Assembly (NCBI GenBank): GCA_965247425.1
Contig: OZ252023.1
Span: 3,844,001 to 3,908,000 of the forward strand
Length of the DNA: 64,000 bases
Direction of reading: 5' to 3'
Source of the DNA: CAZOZZ01 sp965247425
Lineage (GTDB): Bacteria > Acidobacteriota > Terriglobia > 20CM-2-55-15
Positions 55,659 through 64,000 of the stretch are shown here, one piece after another. Made by a program: the position numbers and the translations under genes. The notes beneath the pieces are model-generated. The model saw only the letters and a program-made list of their open reading frames with translations, was not told where the DNA came from and ran no database searches. The first letter of the stretch is position 1. Each line of letters starts with the position of its first letter.

Positions 55659-56373
55659 CGGGTCCCTCCATTCCGACTCTTTGTTCGGAACAGCCTCTCC
55701 GGTTCAGTCGTCAGGGGTGGGCCAAATCAAACGATCAAAAGTGGGCCAATTTAGAGTAGCGAAATCAAACCTCTTCGACCACCGTCTCGACATGGACCTG
55801 TCCGGACTGTCAGGCTCCGATAAAGGTTCGTCAACGCCTCTCAGCAGTCGAGATCGCTCGACGACCGGGACTCCGACTATGCGCGGTTTTCGATACCTCG
55901 TAGCGACGATCCTACAACTTCAACATGCCGACCTGTTCGCGCAGGCCATCTCACCCGTGTGTCTGCCCGGCCGGATGCGTTTCCAATCGGGCTTTCTGGG
56001 ACTCCAATTCATGCCTTCACTCGATGCCTCGGCAATCGCGATCCGCCCGAGAGCGTCCCCCTCGATTCCACATCGACCCGCTGTTTCGCTTCCCATCGGC
56101 GCCGCGAAACATACTTTCTCCATAGCCCCCACATTGCGGCTTCGCTCCACCCGCTCCCTTCAAACTCCGTTATCGAAATTGCCGCGGTAGACACAAATTC
56201 GCTTGTCCTGTGGCATTTCGAGCCGCGGTAATCCCGATCAACACTAGGCGTTTCTGAGAACTAACGCACCACGACTGAACAGCTGTTCCGCTTTGACGAG
56301 TTCAATTTCATCGCGAGACGGGTTGGTATGCAATCATATCCAGATTGGTGCGAAGCATGCATTTGACCACTCG

Positions 56374-56473
56374 ATCGTGGCCGGCGGTATTGTCCTGGCA
56401 ATGGCACAACCCGAAGACGCTCAGGACATCTTCGCCCTGATCGATACCAACCGTGACTACCTGCGAGAATGGT
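56374..56473 (+). pseudogene. N-terminal scrap of a GNAT acetyltransferase
   Basis: The frame reads AGGIVLAMAQPEDAQDIFAL, then IDTNRDYLREW before losing character. '..PEDA..IFALID.NR.YLREW' is the start of RimJ/RimL-like N-acetyltransferases. The catalytic acetyl-CoA motif is missing. The sequence breaks 30 bases before the methyltransferase gene. Confidence 0.45.
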
Positions 56474-56507
56474 TCCGTGGCAGGCGAAAAATAATGAGGG
56501 TACGACG

Positions 56508-57077
56508 ATGTTGGGTGAACGGGAGAGATTGAAAATTCGTCGATTGTGGGCTCGCAAATTAGACCAGGATGCCAGAGAACTCCCTCGTTCTGAACGCCAC
56601 CGAAATCTTGAACCGGCGAGTGCCGAATTCGTGTCCACTCTGGCCTCCGGCCTCAACGCGAAGCGGCTTCTTGAGATCGGAGGCTCCAGCGGAATCTCCA
56701 CAATCGCTCTCGCAGCGGCTGCCCGTGCAACGGGAGGGAAGCTGATCTCGATCGAGATAGAGTCGTCACGCCAAGCCGAAGCCAGGCAGACGATTCATTC
56801 GCTTGGCCTTACCGAGTATGTGGACTTCATTGTTGGGGATGCCGCCACTGAACTCGCGGCGCTCGGGGAAATGTCCCTGGTCATGATCGACTGCGAGAAG
56901 GAGGACTACATTCGATTCTTCGATATGCTAACCCTCGGCCCCGGTGCGGTAGTTGTGGCCGACAACATCCTCTCCCACGACCTGTCCGACTATGTGGCTC
57001 ATGTCCGGCGTCGACCCGGAGTGGAATGCATGACGCTCGCCATAGGAAAAGGTCTTGAGATCACCCGCATCATATAA
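56508..57077 (+). CDS. O-methyltransferase-like SAM-dependent methyltransferase
   Basis: 189 residues from ATG 56508, preceded by AATGAGGGTACGACG. Rossmann-like fold: LNAKRLLEIGGSSGISTIAL (motif I, variant GGSSG), GGKLISIEIESSRQAEARQT (acidic ribose-binding Glu), VDFIVGDAATELAALG, LVMIDCEKEDYIRFFDMLTL and GPGAVVVADNILSHDLSDYV. The EP(A)S..FV start and the VVADN motif resemble family-3 O-methyltransferases (YrrM/CCoAMT type). Substrate unknown; no partner gene except a small frame 3 bases downstream. Intact. Confidence 0.75.
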   Translation: MLGERERLKIRRLWARKLDQDARELPRSERHRNLEPASAEFVSTLASGLNAKRLLEIGGSSGISTIALAAAARATGGKLISIEIESSRQAEARQTIHSLGLTEYVDFIVGDAATELAALGEMSLVMIDCEKEDYIRFFDMLTLGPGAVVVADNILSHDLSDYVAHVRRRPGVECMTLAIGKGLEITRII

Positions 57078-57079
57078 TC

Positions 57080-57349
57080 ATGCGACTGGACGAGAATCCG
57101 ACTCAGTGCATAATTCAGGGATGGGTTGGGGATCAACAGCGGTGCCACGCGGCTCCATCTGGCGTGATGGTTGAATGTTGCATCGATATGTGCAAAACAG
57201 TTGAGCAAACATCCGTCATTCTGGAACTCGCGGGTCTCTCCCCAGAAAAGCCGTTCGTGGAATTGACAGGGCTATCGTTCTGTCACCTTGACGGGTATGA
57301 ACGCTTCCACCAGATCGTCATCTTCCATATCCGGGAAAAGCCACAATAG
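57080..57349 (+). CDS. Hypothetical short protein (doubtful)
   Basis: 89 residues starting 3 bases after the methyltransferase stop: MRLDENPTQCIIQGWVGDQQ, then CCIDMCKTVEQTSVILELAG and CHLDGYERFHQIVIFHIREK. The composition is mixed and no motif is recognised. Its only support is the tight spacing; it may be a chance frame. Confidence 0.3.
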   Translation: MRLDENPTQCIIQGWVGDQQRCHAAPSGVMVECCIDMCKTVEQTSVILELAGLSPEKPFVELTGLSFCHLDGYERFHQIVIFHIREKPQ

Positions 57350-57496
57350 GTCGATTTTGCCAAGGCTAAAACATCTTGCCGCCGATTATGCGGCTCAGTT
57401 TTCCGATCACAGCGTCGCGGACTTATATCTGTGCCGACCACCGCATTTGAAAGAAGTAAGTTGCTGCAATCCCTTCCTAAATCATTGATTCTAAAA

Positions 57497-57550
57497 TTCC
57501 GGAGGGGGACTTGAACCCCCACGGGGGTTTCCCCCGCCAGATTTTGAGTC
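57497..57550 (-). other. 3' half of tRNA-Leu(CAA), copy 1
   Basis: The minus strand reads GACTCAAAATCT (anticodon loop, CAA), a long variable arm, GGGGGTTCAAGTCCCCC (T arm) and TCCGGAA (acceptor). The D arm and 5' acceptor strand are absent: upstream is GGTATGGTTGGTTAGA, unrelated to a D arm. Such 3' halves are usual leftovers of integration into a tRNA gene. Confidence 0.8.
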
Positions 57551-57736
57551 TCTAACCAACCATACCGAAACCTACCGAAAGCTTCGGATCTCGAACTGGA
57601 GACATATGGGACACATCCTGGTGAACTCCGAAGAAGTCGACAAGCCACAATGAACGGTCGGACCAGGAGGGTTGGTGCACGGCTGGATTCGGCGAATAAG
57701 GCCCGACACCGCCTGCATATCCGGCTGAGACAATCC

Positions 57737-58912
57737 TTAGCTCCCTTCTACCGGTTCGAGCCGGACAACCGGCGTCGGGGTCTCTTCTTCACCGTCGATG
57801 GCCACGTAAATGTAGCCGTCCGGCCCCTGCCGGATGTCCCGGACACGGCCCATCCCGCGCAACAGCGTCTCTTCGTGAACGACGCGCGAACCGTCCAGGA
57901 CGAGCCGCGCCACCTGCTCGCCCGCCAGACCGCCCGAGAAGATGTTGCCTTTCCATTGAGGGAAGCGATTCCCGGTGTAGATCATCAGCCCTGAAGTCGC
58001 GATCGACGGCACCCAGAAATGAACCGGGGGTTCCATGCCCTCGCGATGCGTGCCCTCGTGGATCGCCAGGCCTGTCCGGTAGTTCACGCCGTAGCCAATG
58101 ACCGGCCAGCCGTAGTTCGACCCCGGGCGCACCAGGTTGAGCTCGTCGCCGCCCTGAGGCCCGTGCTCAGTCGCCCAGACGTCTCCGGTCTCCGGATGGA
58201 CTGCGAGACCCTGTGAATTGCGGTGTCCCCAGCTCCAGATTTCAGGCAGCACCCCCTCCGTGTCGGCGAACGGGTTGTCGGAGGGAATGCGCCCATCGTC
58301 ATGCAGGCGGACGACCACACCGTGGTGGTTCGAACGGTCCTGGGCCGGGTGCGCTTCGAGATCGCCGGTGGCACGCGCCTGGCGCTCGCCGACAGTGATG
58401 AAGAGGTAGCCATCGCCGTCGAAGGCGAGCCGCGAGCCGTAATGCCCTCGCCCTCGCGTCGTGGCCTCGAAGATTTCCTCCACCCTGGTTAGCCGATCGT
58501 TCTCGAATCGGCCCCGCGCGACGGCCGTTGTGGATTCACCTTCAGGCAGCGGTTTCGAGAAGCTCAGGTAGAGTAGCCGGTTCGAAGCGAAGTCCGGATG
58601 TGGTACCACGTCGAGTAGGCCGCCCTGCCCCCTGGCGAAGACGTCCGGAACGCCGACAACGGGATCGGGGAGAAGCTCCCCATTCCGGACCACGCGGAGC
58701 CGGCCCGGACGCTCGGAGACCAGCATGTCTCCGCCCGGAAGAAAGGCGATGGACCAGGGGTTGACGAGCCCATCCGCCACGGTTACGACGCGGTAGTCGT
58801 GATAGGCGGACCGCATGACAGGCGACTGGGCGGACGCCGTGATGACTCCCACCGAGAGAATTAGGATTGCCAGCTTCAACGGCACCGCAAGCTTCCAGTA
58901 TTTTCGCTTCAT
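57737..58912 (-). CDS. PQQ-dependent aldose sugar dehydrogenase-like protein
   Basis: 391 residues from ATG 58912 with signal peptide (LAVPLKLAILILSVGVITAS). Six-bladed propeller of soluble glucose dehydrogenase/YliI type: VADGLVNPWSIAFLPGGDML, VSERPGRLRVVRNG, GQGGLLDVVPHPDFASN, HYGSRLAFDGDGYLFITVGE (His/Arg PQQ contacts), IWSWGHRNSQGLAVHPETGD, TEHGPQGGDELNLVRPGSNY and GWPVIGYG. It probably oxidises aldoses in the periplasm with PQQ and Ca2+. The ATG is preceded by GGAGATACTC and by a tandemly duplicated copy of the same start region. Intact; no PQQ genes nearby. Confidence 0.9.
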   Translation of the reverse strand: MKRKYWKLAVPLKLAILILSVGVITASAQSPVMRSAYHDYRVVTVADGLVNPWSIAFLPGGDMLVSERPGRLRVVRNGELLPDPVVGVPDVFARGQGGLLDVVPHPDFASNRLLYLSFSKPLPEGESTTAVARGRFENDRLTRVEEIFEATTRGRGHYGSRLAFDGDGYLFITVGERQARATGDLEAHPAQDRSNHHGVVVRLHDDGRIPSDNPFADTEGVLPEIWSWGHRNSQGLAVHPETGDVWATEHGPQGGDELNLVRPGSNYGWPVIGYGVNYRTGLAIHEGTHREGMEPPVHFWVPSIATSGLMIYTGNRFPQWKGNIFSGGLAGEQVARLVLDGSRVVHEETLLRGMGRVRDIRQGPDGYIYVAIDGEEETPTPVVRLEPVEGS

Positions 58913-58938
58913 GAGTATCTCCAGTATTTTCGCTTCAT
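58909..58938 (-). CDS. Nine-residue upstream peptide from a duplicated start region
   Basis: A 26-base tandem duplication repeats GGAGATAYTCATGAAGCGAA. The upstream ATG (58938) encodes MKRKYWRYS and its TGA (58909-58911) overlaps the ATG of the dehydrogenase. Both ATGs have a GGAGAT ribosome site, so the leader could couple translation or reduce it. Whether it is translated is unknown. Confidence 0.5.
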   Translation of the reverse strand: MKRKYWRYS

Positions 58939-59019
58939 GAATATCTCCTGCGGCCAGCAGGCCGTCCGAGGAGGCTCCACACGTCGGAAAATCAGTCTAC
59001 ATCAAAGCAACAGGAACGG

Positions 59020-59073
59020 AGTTCGCATTCCCGTTGTGCGATGCTGAGTTCGCATTCCCGTTGTGCGATGCTG
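59020..59073. repeat. 27-base tandem duplication
   Basis: Two perfect copies of a unit starting GAGTTCGCATTCCCGTTGTG (59020-59046 and 59047-59073), upstream of the dehydrogenase and near the second tRNA fragment. It contains no gene. Confidence 0.75.
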
Positions 59074-59124
59074 ATGGTTTCGATGATGACCACGACGGGG
59101 ATCGTCAAGTGCTGTTGAATCAAA

Positions 59125-59180
59125 TGCCGGAGGGGGGACTTGAACCCCCGCTGGAGATGCCCCCCTCCAGATTTTGAGTC
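59125..59180 (-). other. 3' half of tRNA-Leu(CAA), copy 2
   Basis: The minus strand reads GACTCAAAATCT, a variable arm GGAGGGGGGCATCTCCAGC, GGGGGTTCAAGTCCCCC and CTCCGGCA (acceptor). Upstream of the anticodon loop is CTTTCTGAGCCA, not a D arm. It lies 1.6 kb from copy 1 in the same orientation; the variable arms differ. Confidence 0.8.
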
Positions 59181-59386
59181 TGGCTCAGAAAGTTGTGAAG
59201 AATTGAGTTAACTTATCAGATTGTTTGATTTACGCGGGTTTTCGCCAACTTCAGCGGGTAGCTTTACAGGTGGACGAAAAGTGGATGGAGAATCTTATCG
59301 GATTTCACCAGATTCGAACGGCCGTGAGTCTGCCCGTCGGTGTTTCGAGTTCTGGGAAACAAACCCAAACCTTCCAATGCGCGAAA

Positions 59387-62300
59387 CTATCTCCAGAAAT
59401 CCCTGGGGTAGAGCCGATAGAGTTTCGTTTCGGGGCCTTCAACTGACTTCAGATAGTTCTCCCAGGCGGTGAACTGCGCCTCAGGGCCAATCACAAAATA
59501 CACGGGATCCTCAACCTCGCCTGCTTCGAGCTCCATGCCGGGCAGGACAAGTGCATAGCCGTTGTTCATACGGGTGTAAAGCTCGGTCGCCAGATCAGGC
59601 GTATCCCTTAAATCGAGAATCGCCTTACGGAACCCGGCAACGGTGTCGGGTGTTAGGCCGTCGGCAAAATCACGCGCCATCTGCTCGGTGCGCGCCTCGT
59701 AAGGCAGGGCTGAACGTGAGCTGCGGAAGGCCTGGGCCACAGCATAGTCAACGAGAGATGGATCGAATTCCACATCCTCCAGCTCTCCGATTACGAATTG
59801 CAGCGTCTGAGGGAGAAGCGGCGTCCGTTCGGCATAGTAAGACACGCGGCCGGACGCGAGTCTGCCGCCGATTCCATTGCTGTAAGCCAGGCCTGCTCCA
59901 ATGGTTTTCATAAAGATCGAATGGCCGCCGCCACCACCGTAGAGATTCACCGAGAGGTAGTCGAGAAGACGGTTCCGTTCCCTCTCTTCATACCCGACGA
60001 AGGAAGCCGTGTTCATGAACACGCCGCTCTGGGAGTTCGGATTGATCAAACCGACATAGACGGGATCCGTCGCCTCGGAATCACGCTCGCGCAATCGTTC
60101 GACCACATGTCTCGCATTGGAGTAATCCACGCCTCGGACAGCCGCAGCGTCCAAGCCACCGATCAAGTTCTCGATTTCCGGTAGCAGAAGATCGCGATTC
60201 GGTTTGGAGGACACCAGAAACAGGCGTGCCGTATTGACGTTCAGCACACTCCGGCGCACGGCACCCAACTCAGCCAGCACCGTGTCGGGATCGAGACCGA
60301 GATCTCTCGACATCTCCTGACATAAGTGAGCCCAATCAGCTTCGAGACTTGAATCCGGCACATCAGCCAGCGCCAGCGCCAAATCTTCAGCTGCATCAGC
60401 TAACAGCAGGCCTCGCTCGGTGCGCAACTCCACAAGCCGGGCTTCGAGTTCGGCGCGGCTACCGGGAACTTCCGCCAGTTCCTCAAGTACCGCTGCTGCT
60501 TCCCGCCGTTCGGCTAGCGATCCGTCTTTCAGCATCCAACGCAAACGGTGGACGTTGTGCAGGCGCGTCATGAAGGATTCCGCCGCCAGCAGAACAGGAT
60601 TGTCCTGTTTCCAATACGCTGCAGCAACGCCCTGAACCCAAGCTTCCTCGGGTCGCTGCATCGTGCGGCGCAGTCCTGCCAACACCTGATCGACAACGTC
60701 TCTGATCCTCGGGAGGTTCCGAGGTCTCCAGTCCGGAGAGAAAAGCACAAGCCGCATCCAGTCGATGGCCCGTTCAGCTTCAGCTCGGTCGTTGCCCGAT
60801 CCCCGAATCACCAGCTCCACGCGTCCCGTTCGTGGCGTGCTACTGTAGTAAGCGTCGAGGCCTAGAATTTCCTGGCGTAGCCTCTCACTCATCTCTTCGT
60901 AACTGACCGCGGTGCCTTCCTCGATAACCCCGACCTCGGTCAACAGTGCCGGCAAAATCGACAAATAGAGGAGTCGATCCTCGGAAACAACATCCGCGCG
61001 TAACGCGATTCCGGCCGTTGCGCTCGTCATGCTGTCGAAGGTCGTAAACAGAAAGGGGACGTCCTCGTCAATCGTTGATAATTCGTAATCCAACTGGTCG
61101 TCGAGTGTCAGCGGAGGGTCGTCCACGAACCGGGGCGGTTCAACCTGTCTCGCCATAACTTCGATGGCTTCGGTGTCTGCATCGTAGTCGCTCTGGTAAA
61201 ACCGGAGTGCCTCCTGACCGTCGTCGGTACCGTATACCTCCATCAGGTGCTCGAGTTCTTCCGCCACACGAGCTTCGCGCGCTCGCTGCTCCAGCGCCGT
61301 CAGTTGCGTGTTCGGTTTTGCCGCTAACGCCCAGGGCTCGGTATCGATCAATCCCCACCCATTCAGATACTGCGCCCATACGTTCGTGTCATTCGCCAAA
61401 ACGTCCTCGACTGCTTCGAGAACAGGCTTCATCGTCAGTGATCTTCGGAACCCGTCCGTTGTTCCGAGCGAATAAAGATGGGTGATCCACCCGGTGCCTC
61501 TTCCCCGCAATCCGAACTGGGGCGGCGAATTGACAAGCTTCGCCAGATCACGGCGCCTTTCGACGACACGGCTCCGAATCCGTTGGTTGAATTCCTGGAG
61601 TTCAGAAGAGCCGGTTTGCCAGGACGCAACCCGTCGTAGTTCGTCGAGCACCCGGGCTCGAAGGTCGGATATATCAACGTCGTTCATTCGAGCAGCCGGA
61701 ATGTCGTTAAATCCGACTGTTATCGGATTACCTTGATCAGCTGAGACGAATGCGAAAACAGATTGCGCACCGAAATCCGCCTCACGCGTGCGGCTATCGA
61801 TCAGGCGCTTGTAGAGGTTGGTCGTAGGATCTCCTGCCAGGGCCTGAAGGAATAGCGACAGCACCGTCCGTTCTTCCAGATCGAGATCCCGATCAGCGGG
61901 CCATGTAAACTGGACCGCACCCGGCTGTTCGGCATTCTCGTGAGGATAATCGACGTACCGGATTTCCCCGGGCGAAGCCGGTCGGGGAGCTGGCAGCGCA
62001 TCCTCAGTGAGAACCTGACGATTCGGATTCTCCGGTTCGAGACGGCCCAGGCTCTCGTCGAATCGCTCCAAGACACGATCCAACGGCATGTTTCCAGGAA
62101 CAGAGACGATGGCGCCGATATTAGCGAGATGGTAGTGGGCCGCATGAAACGTCCGGATATCGGAAGGCTGGATGACGCGAAGTCCTTCCGGGGAACCACC
62201 AGCGTCGAAAGCCAGAGGATGGTCAGGCCCGTAGATCATCTCCGCAGCCGCGTAGAACACGCGTCGGCCGGGTTGGTCCATGGAACTCACCATTTCGTTA

Positions 62301-62884
62301 TAGACAGTGCCCTTCTCTTCAAGCGCTAGCCGGCCGTCGCCGGCGACCTGACGGATTCCAAAGTTACGGACCTCGCGCTGGATTTCTTCATCGGTGTAGT
62401 CGGGATGGAGGAAGGCGTCCATTCGGGTCTCGAACTGATCGAAAAAGACGTCCGCACCCGCCGTGGTGTTAAAGCTATAGCAAGTTCGCCATTGCATGGT
62501 AAACGCGGTTGATCCCGCTAACGCCATCGGCTCCAGGCTGGCAAGAGCCCGCCCCTTGTTTCCCTTGCCGAGCAATAAGTGTTCCTGAGTGTGAGGCTCG
62601 CCCATGTCAGATGTCGGAAATGTCGTGACGCAGATCATCGCCTGCGGGACAGATTGAATCTCCATCAGATCCAGGGTGAATCCGCTTCTCTCGTGAACGA
62701 ACTGTGCACCCATCGGTAGCTCGTCGTCGTTCACGTACACGGCCGCGGTCCGGAAACCGTTAATCGTCTCGTCGGCGGCAAGCGAGTCGTAGCTGACATC
62801 CTGCCGAACCGTCGCCACTACCGGATTCGTCGCACAACACACGGCGAATGCTGCGATAACCAACATGCCATTTCGACCATTCAT
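59387..62884 (-). CDS. Large M16 (insulinase/presequence-protease-type) metallopeptidase
   Basis: 1165 residues from ATG 62884 with a signal peptide (NGMLVIAAFAVCCATNPVVA). The zinc motif is inverted: GEPHTQEHLLLGKGNKG (HxxEH at about residues 98-102), with the distal Glu probably in EEIQREVRNFG at about 165-175. This is the PreP/M16C pattern. Four M16 lobes would give about 1000 residues, which fits. Probably an exported peptidase that degrades small peptides. It is intact, and the upstream neighbour (glutaminyl cyclotransferase) also acts on exported peptides. Confidence 0.85.
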   Translation of the reverse strand: MNGRNGMLVIAAFAVCCATNPVVATVRQDVSYDSLAADETINGFRTAAVYVNDDELPMGAQFVHERSGFTLDLMEIQSVPQAMICVTTFPTSDMGEPHTQEHLLLGKGNKGRALASLEPMALAGSTAFTMQWRTCYSFNTTAGADVFFDQFETRMDAFLHPDYTDEEIQREVRNFGIRQVAGDGRLALEEKGTVYNEMVSSMDQPGRRVFYAAAEMIYGPDHPLAFDAGGSPEGLRVIQPSDIRTFHAAHYHLANIGAIVSVPGNMPLDRVLERFDESLGRLEPENPNRQVLTEDALPAPRPASPGEIRYVDYPHENAEQPGAVQFTWPADRDLDLEERTVLSLFLQALAGDPTTNLYKRLIDSRTREADFGAQSVFAFVSADQGNPITVGFNDIPAARMNDVDISDLRARVLDELRRVASWQTGSSELQEFNQRIRSRVVERRRDLAKLVNSPPQFGLRGRGTGWITHLYSLGTTDGFRRSLTMKPVLEAVEDVLANDTNVWAQYLNGWGLIDTEPWALAAKPNTQLTALEQRAREARVAEELEHLMEVYGTDDGQEALRFYQSDYDADTEAIEVMARQVEPPRFVDDPPLTLDDQLDYELSTIDEDVPFLFTTFDSMTSATAGIALRADVVSEDRLLYLSILPALLTEVGVIEEGTAVSYEEMSERLRQEILGLDAYYSSTPRTGRVELVIRGSGNDRAEAERAIDWMRLVLFSPDWRPRNLPRIRDVVDQVLAGLRRTMQRPEEAWVQGVAAAYWKQDNPVLLAAESFMTRLHNVHRLRWMLKDGSLAERREAAAVLEELAEVPGSRAELEARLVELRTERGLLLADAAEDLALALADVPDSSLEADWAHLCQEMSRDLGLDPDTVLAELGAVRRSVLNVNTARLFLVSSKPNRDLLLPEIENLIGGLDAAAVRGVDYSNARHVVERLRERDSEATDPVYVGLINPNSQSGVFMNTASFVGYEERERNRLLDYLSVNLYGGGGGHSIFMKTIGAGLAYSNGIGGRLASGRVSYYAERTPLLPQTLQFVIGELEDVEFDPSLVDYAVAQAFRSSRSALPYEARTEQMARDFADGLTPDTVAGFRKAILDLRDTPDLATELYTRMNNGYALVLPGMELEAGEVEDPVYFVIGPEAQFTAWENYLKSVEGPETKLYRLYPRDFWR

Positions 62885-63051
62885 GTGCGTCCTCCAGTCG
62901 GTCTGTACGGATTAGTGCCTCAGATTATATAGGACGGAGTCCGTGCGCGTCTCCGTGCAAGGTTTGCCAGCCTGTTCGACGGAACGGGGTTTGTGGAAAG
63001 TGATGGCTCTAATTTCGGCAAGCCGACTGTCACCTTTCCATTCGTCTTGGA

Positions 63052-63867
63052 TCAGCGGCGCTCAGGTAACCGAATTTCGAAAAGCTTGGGCCAGAGCTTC
63101 CCGGTCACAAAGATACGTTCCGTTTCTTTGTCGTACGCAATTCCGTTGAGTACGGCCTCAGGATCTGACGGGCGAGCCTCAAGGATGAGTTCGGACAAAT
63201 CGATGTGTCCGAGCACGTCACCAGACTCCGCAGAAATCCGAACAATCCGGTTCGTGTGCCATACGTTCGCGTAGATGTCGCCTTTGATGTACTCCAGTTC
63301 GTTCAATTGGTCGACCGGACCAGAGGGTCCGGATACCTGGAGCCGGCGGACAACTTCAAAAGAATCCGGATCAAGGAATTGTAGGACCGACGTGCCGTCG
63401 CTCATGATGAGATACCGTTCGTCTCGCGTGAGTCCCCAGCCATCGGTCGGATAGCTAAACTGACCCAACAGTTCAAAGGATTTCTTGTCGTAGATGAATC
63501 CCAACCGGGAAGTCCAAGTCAGTTGGTACACGCGGTTACCAAAGGTGGCGATGCCTTCGCCAAAGAAACGCGAAGGAAGGTCGATCTGTTGCAAGACTTC
63601 TCCTGTCTGGAGTTCGACTTTGCGCAACGATGACCGGCCCCGAATACCGGTGCCTTCAAAAAGGAAACCATCTTCGAAGTACAAGCCTTGGGTATAGGCA
63701 CCTGGATCATGAGGATGGACGGCAACGATTTCGTGAGGAATCAGCGAGGCCTCCTGTGGATGAGGGCACTGGCACGGACTAGCCGTGGCCGTCACAACAA
63801 CGACGGCCACCCAGCAAAGTAACACGCCAAGGATAGTGTTGCAGGCGAGTTGTCGAATCGATTTCAT
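63052..63867 (-). CDS. Glutaminyl-peptide cyclotransferase (plant/bacterial QC type)
   Basis: 271 residues from ATG 63867 with signal peptide (ILGVLLCWVAVVVVTATASP). Five-bladed propeller of the plant-type QC family: IVAVHPHDPGAYTQGLYFED, GFLFEGTGIRGRSSLRKVEL, GEGIATFGNRVYQLTWTSRL, GWGLTRDERYLIMSDGTSVL, VDQLNELEYIKGDIYANVWH and LNGIAYDKETERIFVTGKLW. It makes N-terminal pyroglutamate on exported proteins. Bases 62885-63051 separate it from the M16 gene; each may have its own promoter. Confidence 0.9.
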   Translation of the reverse strand: MKSIRQLACNTILGVLLCWVAVVVVTATASPCQCPHPQEASLIPHEIVAVHPHDPGAYTQGLYFEDGFLFEGTGIRGRSSLRKVELQTGEVLQQIDLPSRFFGEGIATFGNRVYQLTWTSRLGFIYDKKSFELLGQFSYPTDGWGLTRDERYLIMSDGTSVLQFLDPDSFEVVRRLQVSGPSGPVDQLNELEYIKGDIYANVWHTNRIVRISAESGDVLGHIDLSELILEARPSDPEAVLNGIAYDKETERIFVTGKLWPKLFEIRLPERR

Positions 63868-63917
63868 GATGGGATGTTATTTGTCAATTTACGAACGGTC
63901 AATCGTGGAGTATGTAG

Positions 63918-63931
63918 CTCCCCAGAAACGC
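63918..63931 (-). repeat. Solo right-end-like sequence of an IS91-type element
   Basis: CTCCCCAGAAACGC here matches 14 bases at the outer end of copy 2 (47509-47522). No transposase follows within the window; it may be a relic end or a preferred target sequence. Confidence 0.35.
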
Positions 63932-64000
63932 CGCTCTGGAAAACTGGTTGACCTGCTATTTGCCTCGATTCACCGATAGACCAACCAAAACGAGATCGCC

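Larger units (their letters stand above)
53037..55748 (-). mobile_element. IS21-family element
   Basis: The ends share the inverted repeat TGGCCCACTTTTGATCGTYT, continuing GATTTGGCCCACCCC (left 53037, right 55748). It encodes istB and istA on the minus strand, overlapping by one base. No target duplication is obvious (left flank ccggtc, right flank atttag), so the host element may have lost bases at the right side. Confidence 0.9.
50989..56257 (+). mobile_element. Divergent IS91-type element, interrupted by IS21
   Basis: The left end (GCGTTTGAACGGTAGCGGCC at about 50985) resembles the ends at 38441 and 49989; the right end is marked by TTCAAACTCCGTTATCGAAA at about 56159 and AGGCGTTTCTGAG at 56257, both found near the ends of the other copies. 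It has the same gene order (recombinase, HUH transposase, ATGA overlap), but protein identity to the other pair is only moderate. An IS21-type element (53037-55748) splits the transposase gene. Confidence 0.7.

Noticed and set aside
57497..59180. Complete tRNA-Leu genes at the two GACTCAAAATCT sites
   Set aside because: Neither site has a D arm or a matching 5' acceptor strand upstream, so only 3' halves are present.

Overview
The window looks like a chromosomal segment of a soil- or marine-type Acidobacteriota. This is inferred from family content, not from a marker gene. The supporting families are two large ADOP-type (MacB/FtsX-like) permeases, one with a PadR repressor; PknB-type Ser/Thr kinases with zinc-ribbon/TPR or TolB-like sensor halves; a DUF5916 (CBM9-like) outer-membrane protein; a VWFA-related secreted protein; a DUF4097 protein; and ECF sigma factors of the 'TTRWSLVL' type. 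No rRNA, intact tRNA or CRISPR array is visible.

Layout. 1-3.5 kb: two gene relics, a secreted M28 peptidase and a MntA/HepT pair whose toxin is frameshifted. 3.66-5.41 kb: IS1380 copy 1. 5.4-22.5 kb: ParDE relic, a large secreted metalloprotease with Ig and RCC1 domains, a dead AbiE-like pair, a DUF6429/pRiA4b protein, an ABM monooxygenase, an intact Phd/RelE pair, a TPR kinase, an ADOP permease divergent from a frameshifted ECF sigma gene, kinase relics and DUF5916. 22.57-24.31 kb: IS1380 copy 2. 24.3-33.2 kb: a lipoprotein, a two-gene DDE insertion sequence, an arylmalonate-decarboxylase-like protein, a TolB-type kinase split by one TGA, and HigBA. 33.3-38.2 kb: a 178-bp MITE, a DUF4097 protein divergent from a second frameshifted ECF sigma gene, and a secreted hypothetical. 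38.4-50 kb: two inverted copies of an IS91-type element with its own tyrosine recombinase. They bracket an ADOP permease/PadR operon, EF-P, gene relics and a VWFA gene with one TAG. 50-56.3 kb: a methyltransferase with a premature TAA and a third, divergent IS91-type element interrupted by an IS21 element. 56.3-64 kb: an O-methyltransferase, a PQQ-type sugar dehydrogenase flanked by two 3' halves of tRNA-Leu(CAA), an M16 peptidase and a glutaminyl cyclotransferase.

Two themes stand out. First, the region is decaying: at least eight genes have single frameshifts, and four have single in-frame stops using TGA, TAG and TAA, so the lesions look like nonsense mutations and not codon reassignment. 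Second, short dispersed sequences recur: a common promoter in front of five kinase loci (two full-length genes, three relics), a duplicated ECF-sigma control region carrying an identical 15-bp inverted repeat, REP-like palindromes beside dead toxin genes, and solo IS91 ends. The living part is mostly exported proteins and envelope signalling: secreted peptidases (M28, M11-like, M16), glutaminyl cyclotransferase, sugar dehydrogenase, ADOP permeases and kinases.
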